NCBI GenBank assembly: GCA_964200075.2 | Contig: CAXNAA020000464.1 | Coordinates: 1 to 21,111 of the forward strand | DNA from: Sphacelaria rigidula | Lineage: Eukaryota; Phaeophyceae; Sphacelariales | Reading direction: 5' to 3' | DNA length: 21,111 bases | Shown here: positions 1 to 9,809 of the stretch, piece by piece | Numbering within the stretch: the stretch's first letter is position 1 | Layout of the letters: every line of letters starts with the position of its first letter | Position numbers and translations under genes: made by a program | The notes under the pieces: model-generated | Told to the model about the DNA's origin: nothing | Databases searched by the model: none | The model's input: the letters and a program-made list of their open reading frames with translations, nothing else

Positions 1-329
1 GAAGCGAATGATCAAAGCCACTCTCAATCGTATCATCTACTCTCAATCTCACGAAAACACCGTTTACTGTAGTAGCTGGTTTCTTTTTAGGCCGAAGATA
101 GTAAAGTAGATAGGGCAGCGCGCGCACAGGGTCAATTTAACAGGGGTTTTAGTGGGTTGGACCCCCACACCCGCCTGCAGCAAAGCTCCCGAACGCTCGA
201 TTCTCCTTCCTCATATGCCTTCTGCGAGGTGGTCTAGCAGAGTCCCCGAGTAATCGGCACACGAACCCGCTGGCGGGGTAAGTGTTGAGATCTCAAATTC
301 GGTAAGCACTTTCAGGAGTACGCGGGCGT
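1..329. other. Left edge, no gene seen
   Basis: I see no coding region, RNA gene or clear repeat here. Every frame is broken by frequent stops and no known motif appears. It may be intergenic sequence or decayed repeat. Confidence 0.4.
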
Positions 330-570
330 GGAGATTCACTTGGGTAGAGTATTACCTCAATACTTTACCAAATCTGGTCAAGTTGGGTACGATCCCTAGT
401 AATACTGCATTACTGTACCCATTTTTGGGGTAGATTGGGTACGATGACCGCTACTATTTTCAAATGTTCAGGTACTAGGAGCAGAACTTTTGAGACTACC
501 GAGTATACCCCACCCGACCTGCCCTTGGAGCTCTCCAACTTTATTTTCGGACGTCTCCAAAAAAACGTTC
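330..570. repeat. TACCC/GGGTA-rich degenerate repeat, copy 1
   Basis: The block is rich in GGGTA and TACCC words. Positions 409-445 hold a GGGGTAGATTGGGTACGA stretch whose reverse complement recurs almost exactly at 1408-1442. The word CCTGCCCTTGGAG near 517 recurs in direct orientation near 1575. Sharing both direct and inverted segments with 1308-1600 suggests two decayed copies of one foldback-type repeat. No coding potential is seen. The family is not one I can name. Confidence 0.5.
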
Positions 571-724
571 GATCGATAAAAAATAATTGAGGTATAGTAT
601 TTCAAACTCGAGGTTCCTGGTACATTCATCTGTAAAATACTGTGAAATATACCGAGAATCTCGAGTCTGACCAGATACCTCTGATGATGAGCCGTGGTGC
701 AGGTGCTGTGGTTGTGCTCAGTAA

Positions 725-1128
725 AAACAGCCGATCATCGAAATTGAGGGTGGAGCTTTCTTTGAGGATGAGAATCCGAAGGATGAAAATCTTCCTACCC
801 ACACCAAATCCTCGAAATATGGTTCCGTTCCTTCACCTACTGGTAACTATCGATCAGCACTACACGTCATACAAAATTGGATTTCGATAACCGAAATGTT
901 GGGATCTTAGTTAAGAACCAATTTTGGGGAATTTCAGCGATCCGATCGGATGACCGAAATTCCCCAGATTTTTTTACATCTAGGACCCCAACATTTCGGT
1001 CATCGAGATCCAGATTTGTGGGGGCGTGTAGCAGTTGTTAATAGCTACCAGTAGGTGAAGAAGGAATATAACCATAATATTTCGAAGATTTGTCGTGGAT
1101 ACGAAGATGTTAATCCTCCGGGCTTTCA
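725..1128. repeat. Foldback (long inverted-repeat) element, copy 1
   Basis: The left arm (about 766-936) and the right arm (about 953-1130) are reverse complements along most of their length. They meet at the perfect palindrome tccgatcgga at 941-950. The left end extends out to 725 and shares the 19-mer aacagccgatcatcgaaat with the partial copy at 20653. The right arm lacks the matching outer end and stops where the 179-bp direct repeat begins at 1129, so this copy seems truncated there. No transposase frame lies inside, which fits a non-autonomous foldback or MITE-like element. I could not identify a target-site duplication. The 82-codon frame starting at 642 lies in the left arm and is not a gene. 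Confidence 0.75.
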
Positions 1129-1307
1129 TCCGTTGTGTTGTTCAGGGAACCCTTAGTCTTCAACTTTTTCGAGGTGTCTTGCTATTTATAGTAACTGAAA
1201 GTTGACTCCCCAGGGCTGGCGACAGGTGGTCAAACTGACTTGAGCCTTTCTACACTCCCCTCCGTGGGTAATCTTGTGAGGCTGATTGAGTCCAAACATC
1301 GCCCCCA
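1129..1307 (+). repeat. 179-bp direct repeat, copy A
   Basis: This segment is repeated at 1868-2046 in the same orientation and at exactly the same length. I count 13 mismatches and no gaps by hand alignment. It starts at TCCGTTGTG and ends at GCCCCCA. It abuts the truncated foldback on its left and the TACCC-rich block on its right. No coding frame is shared by both copies. Reading the pair as long terminal repeats is discussed and rejected elsewhere in this report. Confidence 0.8.
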
Positions 1308-1600
1308 ATTTACCCAAATTTTGGATAGAGTATTGACATCATACCCAAGTTGTAGTCTATACCCAGGTGTTGCGGAGAGTACTTACCCACACCTGAGTAG
1401 AATACTTGAGGTCGTACCCAATCTACCCCAAAAATGGGTAGATAGTATAAAAATCGTTCCCGAATTACCCATTTTTTCGTTGAGGTACTTGAGGCCGTAC
1501 CCAATCTACCCAAACCTTGGGTGAAGTACATCCCCAGGTATTTCACCCGAGTATTCAAGTACATACTCTACCTGACCTGCCCTTGGAGACCTCCGACGAG
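1308..1600. repeat. TACCC/GGGTA-rich degenerate repeat, copy 2
   Basis: This block holds many TACCC words and short inverted pairs such as TACCCC...GGGTA near 1420-1440. The 24-bp phrase beginning CTTGAGG and running into CGTACCCAATCTACCC occurs at about 1408 and again at about 1489, an 81-bp offset, so part of it is tandem. Parts match the 330-570 block in direct or inverted orientation. Overlapping frames on both strands (1240-1524 plus, 1310-1564 minus) come from the low-complexity words and are not genes. Confidence 0.55.
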
Positions 1601-1867
1601 ACGCTGCACGATACTGCAATAGAAATTGCTTAGCGAAGTGGTCGGCAAGGATCGGTCATTCTTGAATTTATTCTAAACCACTCTCATTGCAGAGTATGCC
1701 AACCCCCTTGATATTATAATAGGAGAAGCAAGACCGTTGCACTGTCCAATGAGCTCGTCCTTGGACTTGTCGACAACTTTCGAACGGCACAACGTTAGGT
1801 GGCAGATTTTCATCATAGCAGGTGTTTGAGTTTTCCACATGACGAAACCGCACGTTACTTGGTTCTT
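1601..1867. other. Spacer between the direct repeats, no gene seen
   Basis: This is unique-looking sequence between the TACCC block and the second 179-bp copy. No primer-binding site, polypurine tract or coding frame that I can defend is present. Confidence 0.4.
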
Positions 1868-2046
1868 TCCGTTGTGCTGTTCAGGGAACCCTTAGTCTTC
1901 GACTTTTTCGAGGTGTCTTGCTATTTATAGTAACTGCAACTTAACTCCCCAGAGCTGGCAACAGGTGGACAAACTGACGTAAGCCTTTCTACACTTCCCT
2001 CCGTGGGTACTCTTGTGAGGCTGATTGAGTCCAAACATTGCCCCCA
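1868..2046 (+). repeat. 179-bp direct repeat, copy B
   Basis: This is the second copy of the 1129-1307 segment, with identical length, same orientation and about 93 percent identity by hand count. The flanking bases differ from those of copy A on both sides, so both borders of the repeat unit are sharp. Confidence 0.8.
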
Positions 2047-2707
2047 CGGTAGATCCGTTAAATGGCTGCGGCTGCCGCCCAACCCCGGCGAACTCCTCCG
2101 TGTGAAAGTTGGACGAAAAGCCGAACCCCTGCACCATGCCGTTCTCATCGGCGCTCAACCCCCGGAGGTCTAGGGGAAAGAAGGACTTGAAGTGCCTTAA
2201 TCTAGTGTACCCTAGCAACCAACCCCACCCTAGCACGCACGGCTATTTCTGGAATGACGTATGGTAGATGGTGGACGCGCACGGAGAAGGTAAGGCAGAG
2301 ACTAGGTTTTTCACTGATCATTTCACGAAGCCAACATGAGGTCCGCGCCCGTTTTCTACCTTGATTCAAAGATGTGAAACGGGTCTATCTGCTGCATATA
2401 GTAGAGGATGGGTGAAATTTCGGGGTGGTAGCTATCTGGGTGCACGGAGAGCTGATTCCATACACCGGGCTCCGTAACACAAGCTCTAGAAATACACCTA
2501 TGGAGCAGATTGACTTATTCAGAGTATACCTTTCACGCGAGGGTCACACTATGGTTGCGGGCAGCTCATGCTCGGTGCTGATATGATGGCAGCAATGTGA
2601 AGCCAGTCCTTGATTGTAAAATTGTCGTGCCCTTATATCAATCGCTGGTAAGGACTATGCTCAGTGGCTGAGGACCAGATCCAGAGGTGGCAGTGACTGA
2701 TGTTGCG
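2047..2707. other. Intergenic stretch, no gene seen
   Basis: Only short frames occur here, including two overlapping minus-strand frames around 1921-2236. They lack recognisable motifs, and they run into the 179-bp repeat. I see no RNA gene or strong hairpin. Confidence 0.4.
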
Positions 2708-2711
2708 ATAG

Positions 2712-2791
2712 CCCCCCCCCCCCCCCCCAAACCAGTGTGGTCAATGGCCAATCGACTAAGGCAAGCAACAAATGAGTGCGCCCCCCCCCCC
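2712..2791. repeat. Poly-C tracts flanking a dispersed repeat
   Basis: A run of 17 C at 2712-2728 and a run of 11 C at 2781-2791 bracket unique sequence. Both tracts are followed shortly by the word AAACCAGT. The length of such homopolymers is prone to assembly error. Confidence 0.8.
2737..2787 (+). repeat. 51-bp dispersed repeat, copy 1
   Basis: This segment matches 18512-18562 in the same orientation with 4 mismatches over 51 bases. The core includes CGACTAAGGCAAGCAACAAA. Both copies end in a C-run. Similarity stops sharply on both sides, so this is a fragment of an interspersed repeat or a filler duplication. Confidence 0.75.
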
Positions 2792-2799
2792 TCCAAACC

Positions 2800-4789
2800 A
2801 GTCTCTGAGCTGTCACAAAAAAAATGGCCATAGAGCGCACGATAACTGGTTTCAGACCTCATGAAGCGCCTCATATGGGCGACACGGGGGAAAACGATCT
2901 CAGACGTACGAATTCTCACCTGCTCGGTTTGCTCAACCCTTGCCATTTTCATTTAGATGTAGAGTATGCAGCTTCAAACCAGCCGCTTTTAAGGGGGTGC
3001 TATCACGGTATCACTAAAGTCCAAAACCAGGAATGACAACGGAGACTCGATACAACTCCCCCCCACGAAGCCGGGACAAGACACATGGATATTCCTAGAA
3101 ATTTCGAGGAAGACAAGAAGCTGCCTCCAGACCAGGCATACGCCTCGCACCGATCCGCGACTATGCAATACACAAAAGAGCAGGCGAAGACAATCAGCTG
3201 AACGCCAGTAGAAATCGGCACCAGCTTTTGGCGATGATTCGCAAGAAGTTCCGCAACACCTTGGTGTCGCCACCCGTCGGAACGATGCTCACGCCAGGGC
3301 GACTGGTGGGTTTGCAAGGCGTATTGAGCCTGCGCCAGTAGAGGAGAGACGTGCCTCCAAAGTCGCGGGCTTCTCTGCTGCATCTCGTCGATGATCTCAG
3401 AGGACGTGGTCAATCGTCATCGGCTGGCACGACTCACCGAGTCTTTACTCTTTTTCACCCGCACCTCTCTGTGTCGCGGCGGACGGTGCGGTGTGCTTTG
3501 CGTAACACGACTGGCAGGACATGAGTGTGTGTGTTGCGTGTGGTTATCTCACTTATTCTCGGCGCCGGCCTACGCCATTCGGTATATGTGGGCGTATCAT
3601 CAGCCGGAGTCACGTAGGAGGGAGGTCGACACAGGACGTTTTTTGTACTTTTTGCCTTGTCGGAGCACTCCTCCTTCCTTCTGCAATACTTGACTTTTTT
3701 TTTCTTCTTTATCGCGAGGAGAATTTAGTGGCTCCTTTCCCTCATGGACCGTGAAATCGATTTTTTGTGTACCCATGACGTGGTCGCTCGCCACTGTCGG
3801 GCATGATGATGTAAGAAAAATCCCGGATCGTGTTATTTCAACGAGATTCAAAGCCACGTCGAAACCGCCCAGAGGGTTTTGAGGTCACCAACCGGGCCAC
3901 CGGGGCGACTGGTGAGATGTGGTCAACTAAACGGCCTGCCGCACACGTTGAAGTTGGGTCTTTCTTCTTCGAAGGACAAATTAATCGCTCAGATATTGGC
4001 AGCACTGGTTGTGCCTCAGCCAGTGCCAATATACTGTAAGCACGAATCGTACCGGGATCTGGTTGCAGCCAATGCCCAGCATCTGAGTTCATTAAAAAAT
4101 GCCTGGAGCACACCTTTGCACTCTACCTACAATATTAGCTGACACGGTACCAAGTGAGGTTCTGAGGTGGCCATTTCATATACCTTCTTGTCCTTGTGAG
4201 CGAGTTCGCCGTATGAGCCGATTGCAGACGGTGCACGGTTGCGATGGTGGTTGGCGAACGGCCTGATGGTGAGGGTAGCGATGTTTGCATAGCACCAAGT
4301 ATATCCTATTTTGAAGCCATTGTTGGCTACTGCAAGTGACAAAAAAACGCTGCTGCAGTACGCATGTTTCGCAAACTACTCTTCGTTGACGCGAAGTTGG
4401 CTGATGCCGTGTGCATGTCCACAGCGGAGGCGACCATGGCTGCCGGCTCGAGCTTGGACTGTCAGGAGGAAACTGCTCATCTCGAGCAAACTCCCGCGGG
4501 ATTCCTGTGGTGTGTACTATGGCTGACTGTGGTGATGATTTTTTCTTCGCTTACGTGCATCTTTCCTCTGTCCTTGGTCACTCCATGCGGAAAAACTGTC
4601 ATACGAAAATGCACTTCCGAAGAAACGAACTTCTCGACGACCTGGCCGCCGATTAGGACTTGCTCAATCTGATTCACGGCGGATTGCACGAAATCTCTGC
4701 CCATGGTCGTTACCTGTATCTGAGGCGGTGAGGAACGCTTGTGTGACATGTCACTGATATTTTTGTACCAGAGTGATCATGAACCAACA
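2800..4789. other. Upstream flank, no gene confidently seen
   Basis: The stretch contains several medium open frames, including a 136-codon minus frame at 3003-3413, a 91-codon minus frame at 3838-4113 and a 90-codon minus frame at 4477-4749. None shows a domain I recognise. The minus frames at 3003-3413 and 4477-4749 have somewhat protein-like composition, and the latter contains a plausible splice donor, so an unrecognised minus-strand gene cannot be excluded. An imperfect inverted repeat (arms 3993-4008 and 4020-4032, with a 3-nt bulge) could form a short hairpin. Confidence 0.35.
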
Positions 4790-4891
4790 ATGAGTGAACG
4801 GCTGAAGGAGCGGCGCCGAGAACGACGGTTCAGAGGACGCACAACCAAACGTCGTGTACGCACACATAATGTGGCTCTCCGTGAAGACTGA
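4790..4891 (+). other. Possible upstream ORF, 33 codons, Arg-rich
   Basis: An ATG at 4790 opens a 33-residue frame that ends with TGA at 4889-4891. The peptide is extremely basic, with a run of Arg and Lys in its first two thirds. It lies in the same frame as the main gene, about 110 bp before the chosen start, and there is no further stop between 4892 and exon 1. It could be a regulatory upstream ORF in the leader, or the first coding exon if an intron removes its stop (an AG acceptor lies at 4927-4928). It could also be chance. No transcription start is visible in the sequence. Confidence 0.25.
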
Positions 4892-4999
4892 TCGTCGACC
4901 AACACATATGTTCCGTCGCGCGTTGCAGGTATTTTCTGGCGTGTAGTTGGCGTTTTAACATTTTTGGCTGGCGGAATGCTACCTGCGCAGCGACACGTC

Positions 5000-7081
5000 A
5001 TGGCAATACGGAGAAGCCGGATCGCCAAACTCGCTCTTCTCGTGATATCGTGCACTGGCGTAGCTGCCGCGCCTTGCAGCAACGATGCTTCGCGCGTGTG
5101 GTCCGTCGACGATACAGCATCAGCTTCGGCTCTTGCTGAAGAAGTAAATTGCTCCGATGGGGTGTTTAATGTAGAATGGACGGGAAACGTCGTCGTCGAA
5201 CGCGAAATATATGTGGGAAGTGGGACTTCCCTCCGTGTAGCTGGAACTGATCCAGAGGCCCGCATAAACGGGGGTGGAAGAAATCGGCTGTTCACCGTCG
5301 AAAACGCGTCTTTGAATGTAAGCAACGTGATCATCAGCAACGGCAATGCAACCGATGGCGGGGCAATCGTTTGTGAGGGATCGAACATGTCGTTCTACAA
5401 CACCTCCTTTATCAACAACGTTGCCGTGCCGGGGAACGGTGGGGCTCTCCATGTTGTCAAGAGTTCCACCGTTACATTGGGCGGTCTGACGACTTTCCTC
5501 AGCAACAGTGCCTCGAAGGGCGGCGGTGCGGCTTTCATTGGTAATAGCTCCAGCGTGTCATTGAGAGGGAAAACGTCGTTTTCCGGCAACACCGCTCACG
5601 ACGGAGGTGCCATGTATGTAGGAAATATCTCTGATGCCTTTTGGGAAGCGGAGACATCGTTTGTGGATAATACTGCAGATTTCACAGGAGGCGCAATGAC
5701 CGTGTACAACGCATCGACCGTGTCGTGGCAAGCGCCAACACAGTTCTCCGGCAACAGTGGGCGGTATGGCGGAGGCGTACATGTTGAAAACAACTCCATT
5801 GTATCCTGGGAAGCTGAGACGGTGTTTTCTGGCAACCACGCACCGGATGGCGGTGGCGGTGGGCTAGACGTCTATGACGGTTCGAGCGCATGGTGGAGTG
5901 CGGCAACAAATTTCACTGACAACCATGCTACCCACACCGGCGGAGCGATGCAAGCTAACGCCGCCTCCGTGTCGTGGACAGCGAAGACTGTGTTCACTGA
6001 CAATACCGCAAGCTCCGGAGGCGCCATGTACGTCTTACTCGCCGCCACTGCATCCTGGACGGGCGAAACATCGTTCCTAAACAACAGCGCTAATTATGGG
6101 GGTGCTCTTCTTGCTTCTGACTACTCCAGTGCATCTTGGGAGGGGGATACATCGTTCATTGACAATTCCGCAAATACCTCCGGGGGTGCTTTGAGTCTCA
6201 ATATCGGTTCCTCCATATCGTGGACATCAGGGACGACGTATTTCATGGGCAATACCGCCCTGCATCGGGGAGGGGGTGCTGTTTACGCGCTGGACCGCTC
6301 AAATGTGTCGTGGGAAGCAGAGACTGCGTTTGTGGAGAACTCAGCAACTCGAGCCGGAGGCGCCGTGCTTATTGAATACGGCTCTAATGTATCGTGGAGA
6401 GCAAACACGTCTTTCCGCAATAACGATGCGGGTGCATCAGGAGGGGCTGTTTCGATATCATCGTCGAATGAAAATAGTGAAGACATTTCGTCGTTCATCG
6501 TTATCGACGCGCCGACGACGTTCGTCGAGAATAGCTGCAGGGCCGGCGGAGGGGCGATGGCCATTGTCGGCGAGATACCTGCGAATTTCACTCCGAATAC
6601 CGTGAGATTTGAGCGGAACTCCGCAGACTTCGGAGGAGCGGTGTTCGTAGCAAGTTCAGAGATTGGGCCACAGTTCATCGGTGCAACGTTTACTTCGAAC
6701 TCCGCCGAGAGAGGCGGGGCGGCATTCCTCACGGGCAGCGGAAACAAGGTCACGGACTACAAATTCCTAGATCCGACTACGTTCGATCAATGTCAATTTC
6801 ACCAAAACGTGGCGGGAATAGACGGCGGAGCTGTGGAGACCGGGGCGGGTCGAGATATCTTCACCAACACGTTGTTTGTCGGCAACGTTGCACAGGTTGG
6901 AGGAGCTTTGAGTCTCGCTGGCGAGGCGTCTATATCTAACTGTACATTCATCGAGAACGCCTCAGCCCAGGGTGACGGACCCGCGATCTCCAACGTTGGG
7001 TCGATTGAAAGGATCGAAAACAGCAGTTTCGCCGACAACGTGTTCGTGTGTGAGCGTGGGAATTTTCTCGACTTTTACTCG
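5000..7081 (+). CDS. Exon 1: signal peptide and complete beta-helix ectodomain
   Basis: This exon encodes residues 1-694. The start at 5000 is chosen because it puts a compact signal peptide (basic start, LALLVIS core, small residues before the likely cleavage at AAA-P) at the N-terminus and has G at -3 and +4. ATG 4976 is also in frame. From residue 137 to about 680 I count 20 F-x-x-N motifs, usually followed by a GGA or GGG turn. In the middle part (about residues 195-450) the repeats are very regular, about 28 residues long, with an S-x-S-W-x-x-x-T strand. Many N-x-S/T sequons suggest glycosylation of the secreted face. The exon ends at TCG with the donor gtgaga, phase 0. Having the whole helix in one exon fits growth by internal tandem duplication. 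Confidence 0.88.
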
Positions 7082-9777
7082 GTGAGATTGGATATGATGC
7101 TATGATTAACACCTCTGTTCTCTGTACAGTTTTTACTTGTTATCGCAAATGCAGTAGCGATCCACGTTATTCATTGCTGTGTGCGAGGACGGATACTGTC
7201 AATATGTTGCAACGTGCAGTACTGGTATCGGAAATCAGGTTCACTAGAAATGCCAATAGGTCGTGTATTACTATCTTCAGGAGTGCCATTATCGACGTAG
7301 TGCACACACTATCGTGTGAATTTACCAATATTTGGTACATGTTGTCGTCACTATTTATCTCGAGTGTGAAAAACGACGGCTGTCATCGCCCACAGCGCTC
7401 ACAGGTACACCCCCACCAGGAGACCAGAGACCAACAGCATGAACTACCCCCTCAGCACTCGAGCACTGCCTTTGAACAGTTGCGGCAGCGATTTTGGTGA
7501 TGCTCCATTTCGTTGCTGCATTTTTGCTCACTTAGACGGTCAGTAATGAGCTCGATTTTGGGGAGGGACAAGGCCAGAATGCTCATGTTTCCTGTCTCCG
7601 TCGACGCTTACGGGCGGGCCCCTCGCCGTGAAGGCACCTCAGCACCGATGTGTTGCGGATGTATCGTCTGTTGTGGTCGTGCTAATCTTTCACTTTATGT
7701 TGATACAATGCAAAAAATCCTTACCGCACCAAGGTGACGCCTGGTCATTGCAGAATGCGAGATATCTTGTGAGCATCATTTTCTCGTTCTACCATTTTCT
7801 GCATTTGAAGCATGGTGATTGCCTGTGTGACCACGCCTACGGCGCATGGTGAAGAGATACAAACGTGACGTTACAGCAGCCAAGAATCCTGTTCGAGGGT
7901 GGTCGTCAGCGGACACATAGCCGAGCTCGGGTGGAATCACGGGGAAGCAATGTGTACGTCGTGACACTATGTACGAATGTCAGGTCGCAATATAGGTCGG
8001 TCCCACGGGTTGAAATGCTAGAAGGGTCTTCGGCGAACATAGCGCGCACACGAGCCAAACGTAGCGCAACAAGATCCCCATCATGGTACAAGTCCCCCGG
8101 AGTGTGCCGCATACTCTGATCAACCAATCGCACACCTTGAGGTCTCTGAATCTAAAATCGTGAACGAAATGGACAGAATAACCCTCAAAAGTAGTATCTG
8201 CCGTTACCATGAGAGCCTGCAATGTGCGTGCCACGGGCTGCGAACCAGACGCGGCACGTCCAGCGTCCCATCGCATCGCACGACTGTTGCTGGACGTGGG
8301 TCCTTCCAGTCCATAGATAACATCATAATCGAGTTGATCCAGTGCAAACCCCTGTCGGAACCAACAGGCGTGTACAACTTTTGCCGCAACAAATGGAGGT
8401 TGACCCTGCTGCACAACGCACGCCGAGGGCAGTGTACCGTGAGGAAGACCACCGGCTATTTCTCGAAAACGGCTCATATGCCGCAGGCATGGTAGTTTCA
8501 CTGATCGTTCATGCGGTCTACACACTTGGCGGTGACTACGAAATAGGCACTTCCCGATCGGCTTTTGGTCATCATGAGATCCACATTGGTACTGCGTAGT
8601 GAATCAAGAGAAGCAGACAAAATTTCTCGATTATTTTCCGGTGTTTTCACTTTCGCTGAATCTGAAGCGGTGCCGCTTGCTAGCATCCGTCCCGAAATTC
8701 TCCCCAGGTCGGCTAAAGTAAATACACAATTTGAACTTCTTGCTCGCGTTTTCGAGTACAGTCGACCCCACGTGTTGAAGGGAGCAGCGCATTGGATACA
8801 CAATACCCGATCACGGGCTGGATTTTTGCAATCAGCTAATGTGAAATAATCTATCAAACCAATCAGAGGACCCAATTCCCTGGATCAAGGGTTTGACAGT
8901 TAGGACCTGGAATTTTGCGCACGTTGGACGATACCATGTGTTCCCAATACGTTGTTGGGTCATATCGAGCACACATCTTCTTATACTCAGATGTGCAAGA
9001 GTTTCGACCCACTGCGGTGTTCTTGAACCAATCACAGATCCAGCAGGTCTGGGCGGGTAGCACAAGAGTCGTGGCTGAACCCCACAAATATCACGCCAGA
9101 GTCCGTACGAAGCACGCACGAAATACTCGCAAAACAAGCACATTACGTCTGGTGCTGGTCCATGTTCATCTACACACGCTGTGTCTGCCTGAAGGAAAAA
9201 CTGCTCAGAATTGTAAGAGCGGCGAACGCATGCGTACCAATCAAGTTGTCAACATTTCAGCTTTTGACCGTTTTTGCGTGTGTCAGATGGGTTGGATTGG
9301 ATACATGCAATGATATTCAAGTCTTTCATTTGAGGAGATTCGACCCCGAAAACGTTGATGCATGCTCATGTCTTCGGTGTCTGTGGCATATTTGCATGTG
9401 TTGCCGATGACACCCACATGATGTCTCCCTTCGAGAAAAAATGGTTTTCGAACGCCCCTTTGTTTCTTTCTCAAGAATTCCAAAACGACTGTCAAAACCC
9501 TTTTTCCGAAAGGGATTTTCTGGAAGTGGTATCGCACTAAACCGTCGTAGTTATGAAAAATTATTTTTCTGTTCGAATCTCGCTTCTTTCCGCCCCGGTA
9601 GCATAAACCACCAGCTCGATCCAGGCGCAGAGAGCATCCAAGATGATCGACCTTGGTGCTCAGATTTGCAGAAGAGAGTAAGGAATATCTCCCTCCGTAG
9701 GACGGTTTGCAGTACAGCTTGCCCGAACGCCGGGTTAGCAACATTCGCTGCTCTGTTCATAGAAGGCAGCAAATCAA

Positions 9778-9809
<32 letters not shown>

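Noticed and set aside
642-890. Conserved-looking small protein (peptide MRxRRxKIF...NxRNMVP) at 642, 18890 and 20720
   Set aside because: The peptide similarity comes from the foldback arms, which are repeated DNA. The frame is broken by a stop in the right arm of copy 2 and no copy has a complete conserved end.
1129-2046. LTR retrotransposon with 179-bp LTRs
   Set aside because: I find no primer-binding site after copy A, no polypurine tract before copy B and no gag or pol remnant between them.
3879-4142. SAP-like helix-turn motif in an 87-codon plus frame
   Set aside because: The resemblance covers only about 25 residues, the frame starts at a non-ATG codon and overlaps frames in two other readings.
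4777-5388. 203-codon minus-strand frame overlapping the start of exon 1
   Set aside because: It lies antisense to the signal peptide and the first beta-helix part, has no recognisable domain, and is explained by codon bias of the real gene.
6283-6753. 156-codon minus-strand frame and similar antisense frames in exon 1
   Set aside because: Repeated GGA/FxxN codons on the plus strand create long antisense frames with repeating APP-type peptides. The plus-strand protein is clearly the real product.
5000-7081. Recent horizontal transfer of a bacterial autotransporter gene
   Set aside because: The gene has spliceosomal introns, a eukaryotic membrane module and no C-terminal autotransporter barrel. 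An ancient origin of the repeat cannot be excluded, but nothing points to a recent transfer.
7980-8525. 181-codon minus-strand frame in intron 1
   Set aside because: There is no recognisable motif, a competing frame lies on the plus strand, and it sits inside a well-supported intron. A decayed transposon is possible but cannot be shown.
9540-9600. Second B-box-like word (TGTTCGAATCT) near 9573
   Set aside because: It deviates from the consensus at both ends, has no matching T stem and no convincing A box at tRNA spacing.
9283-9744. 153-codon minus-strand frame in intron 1
   Set aside because: It has no domain, overlaps plus-strand frames of similar length and ends near low-complexity AT sequence.
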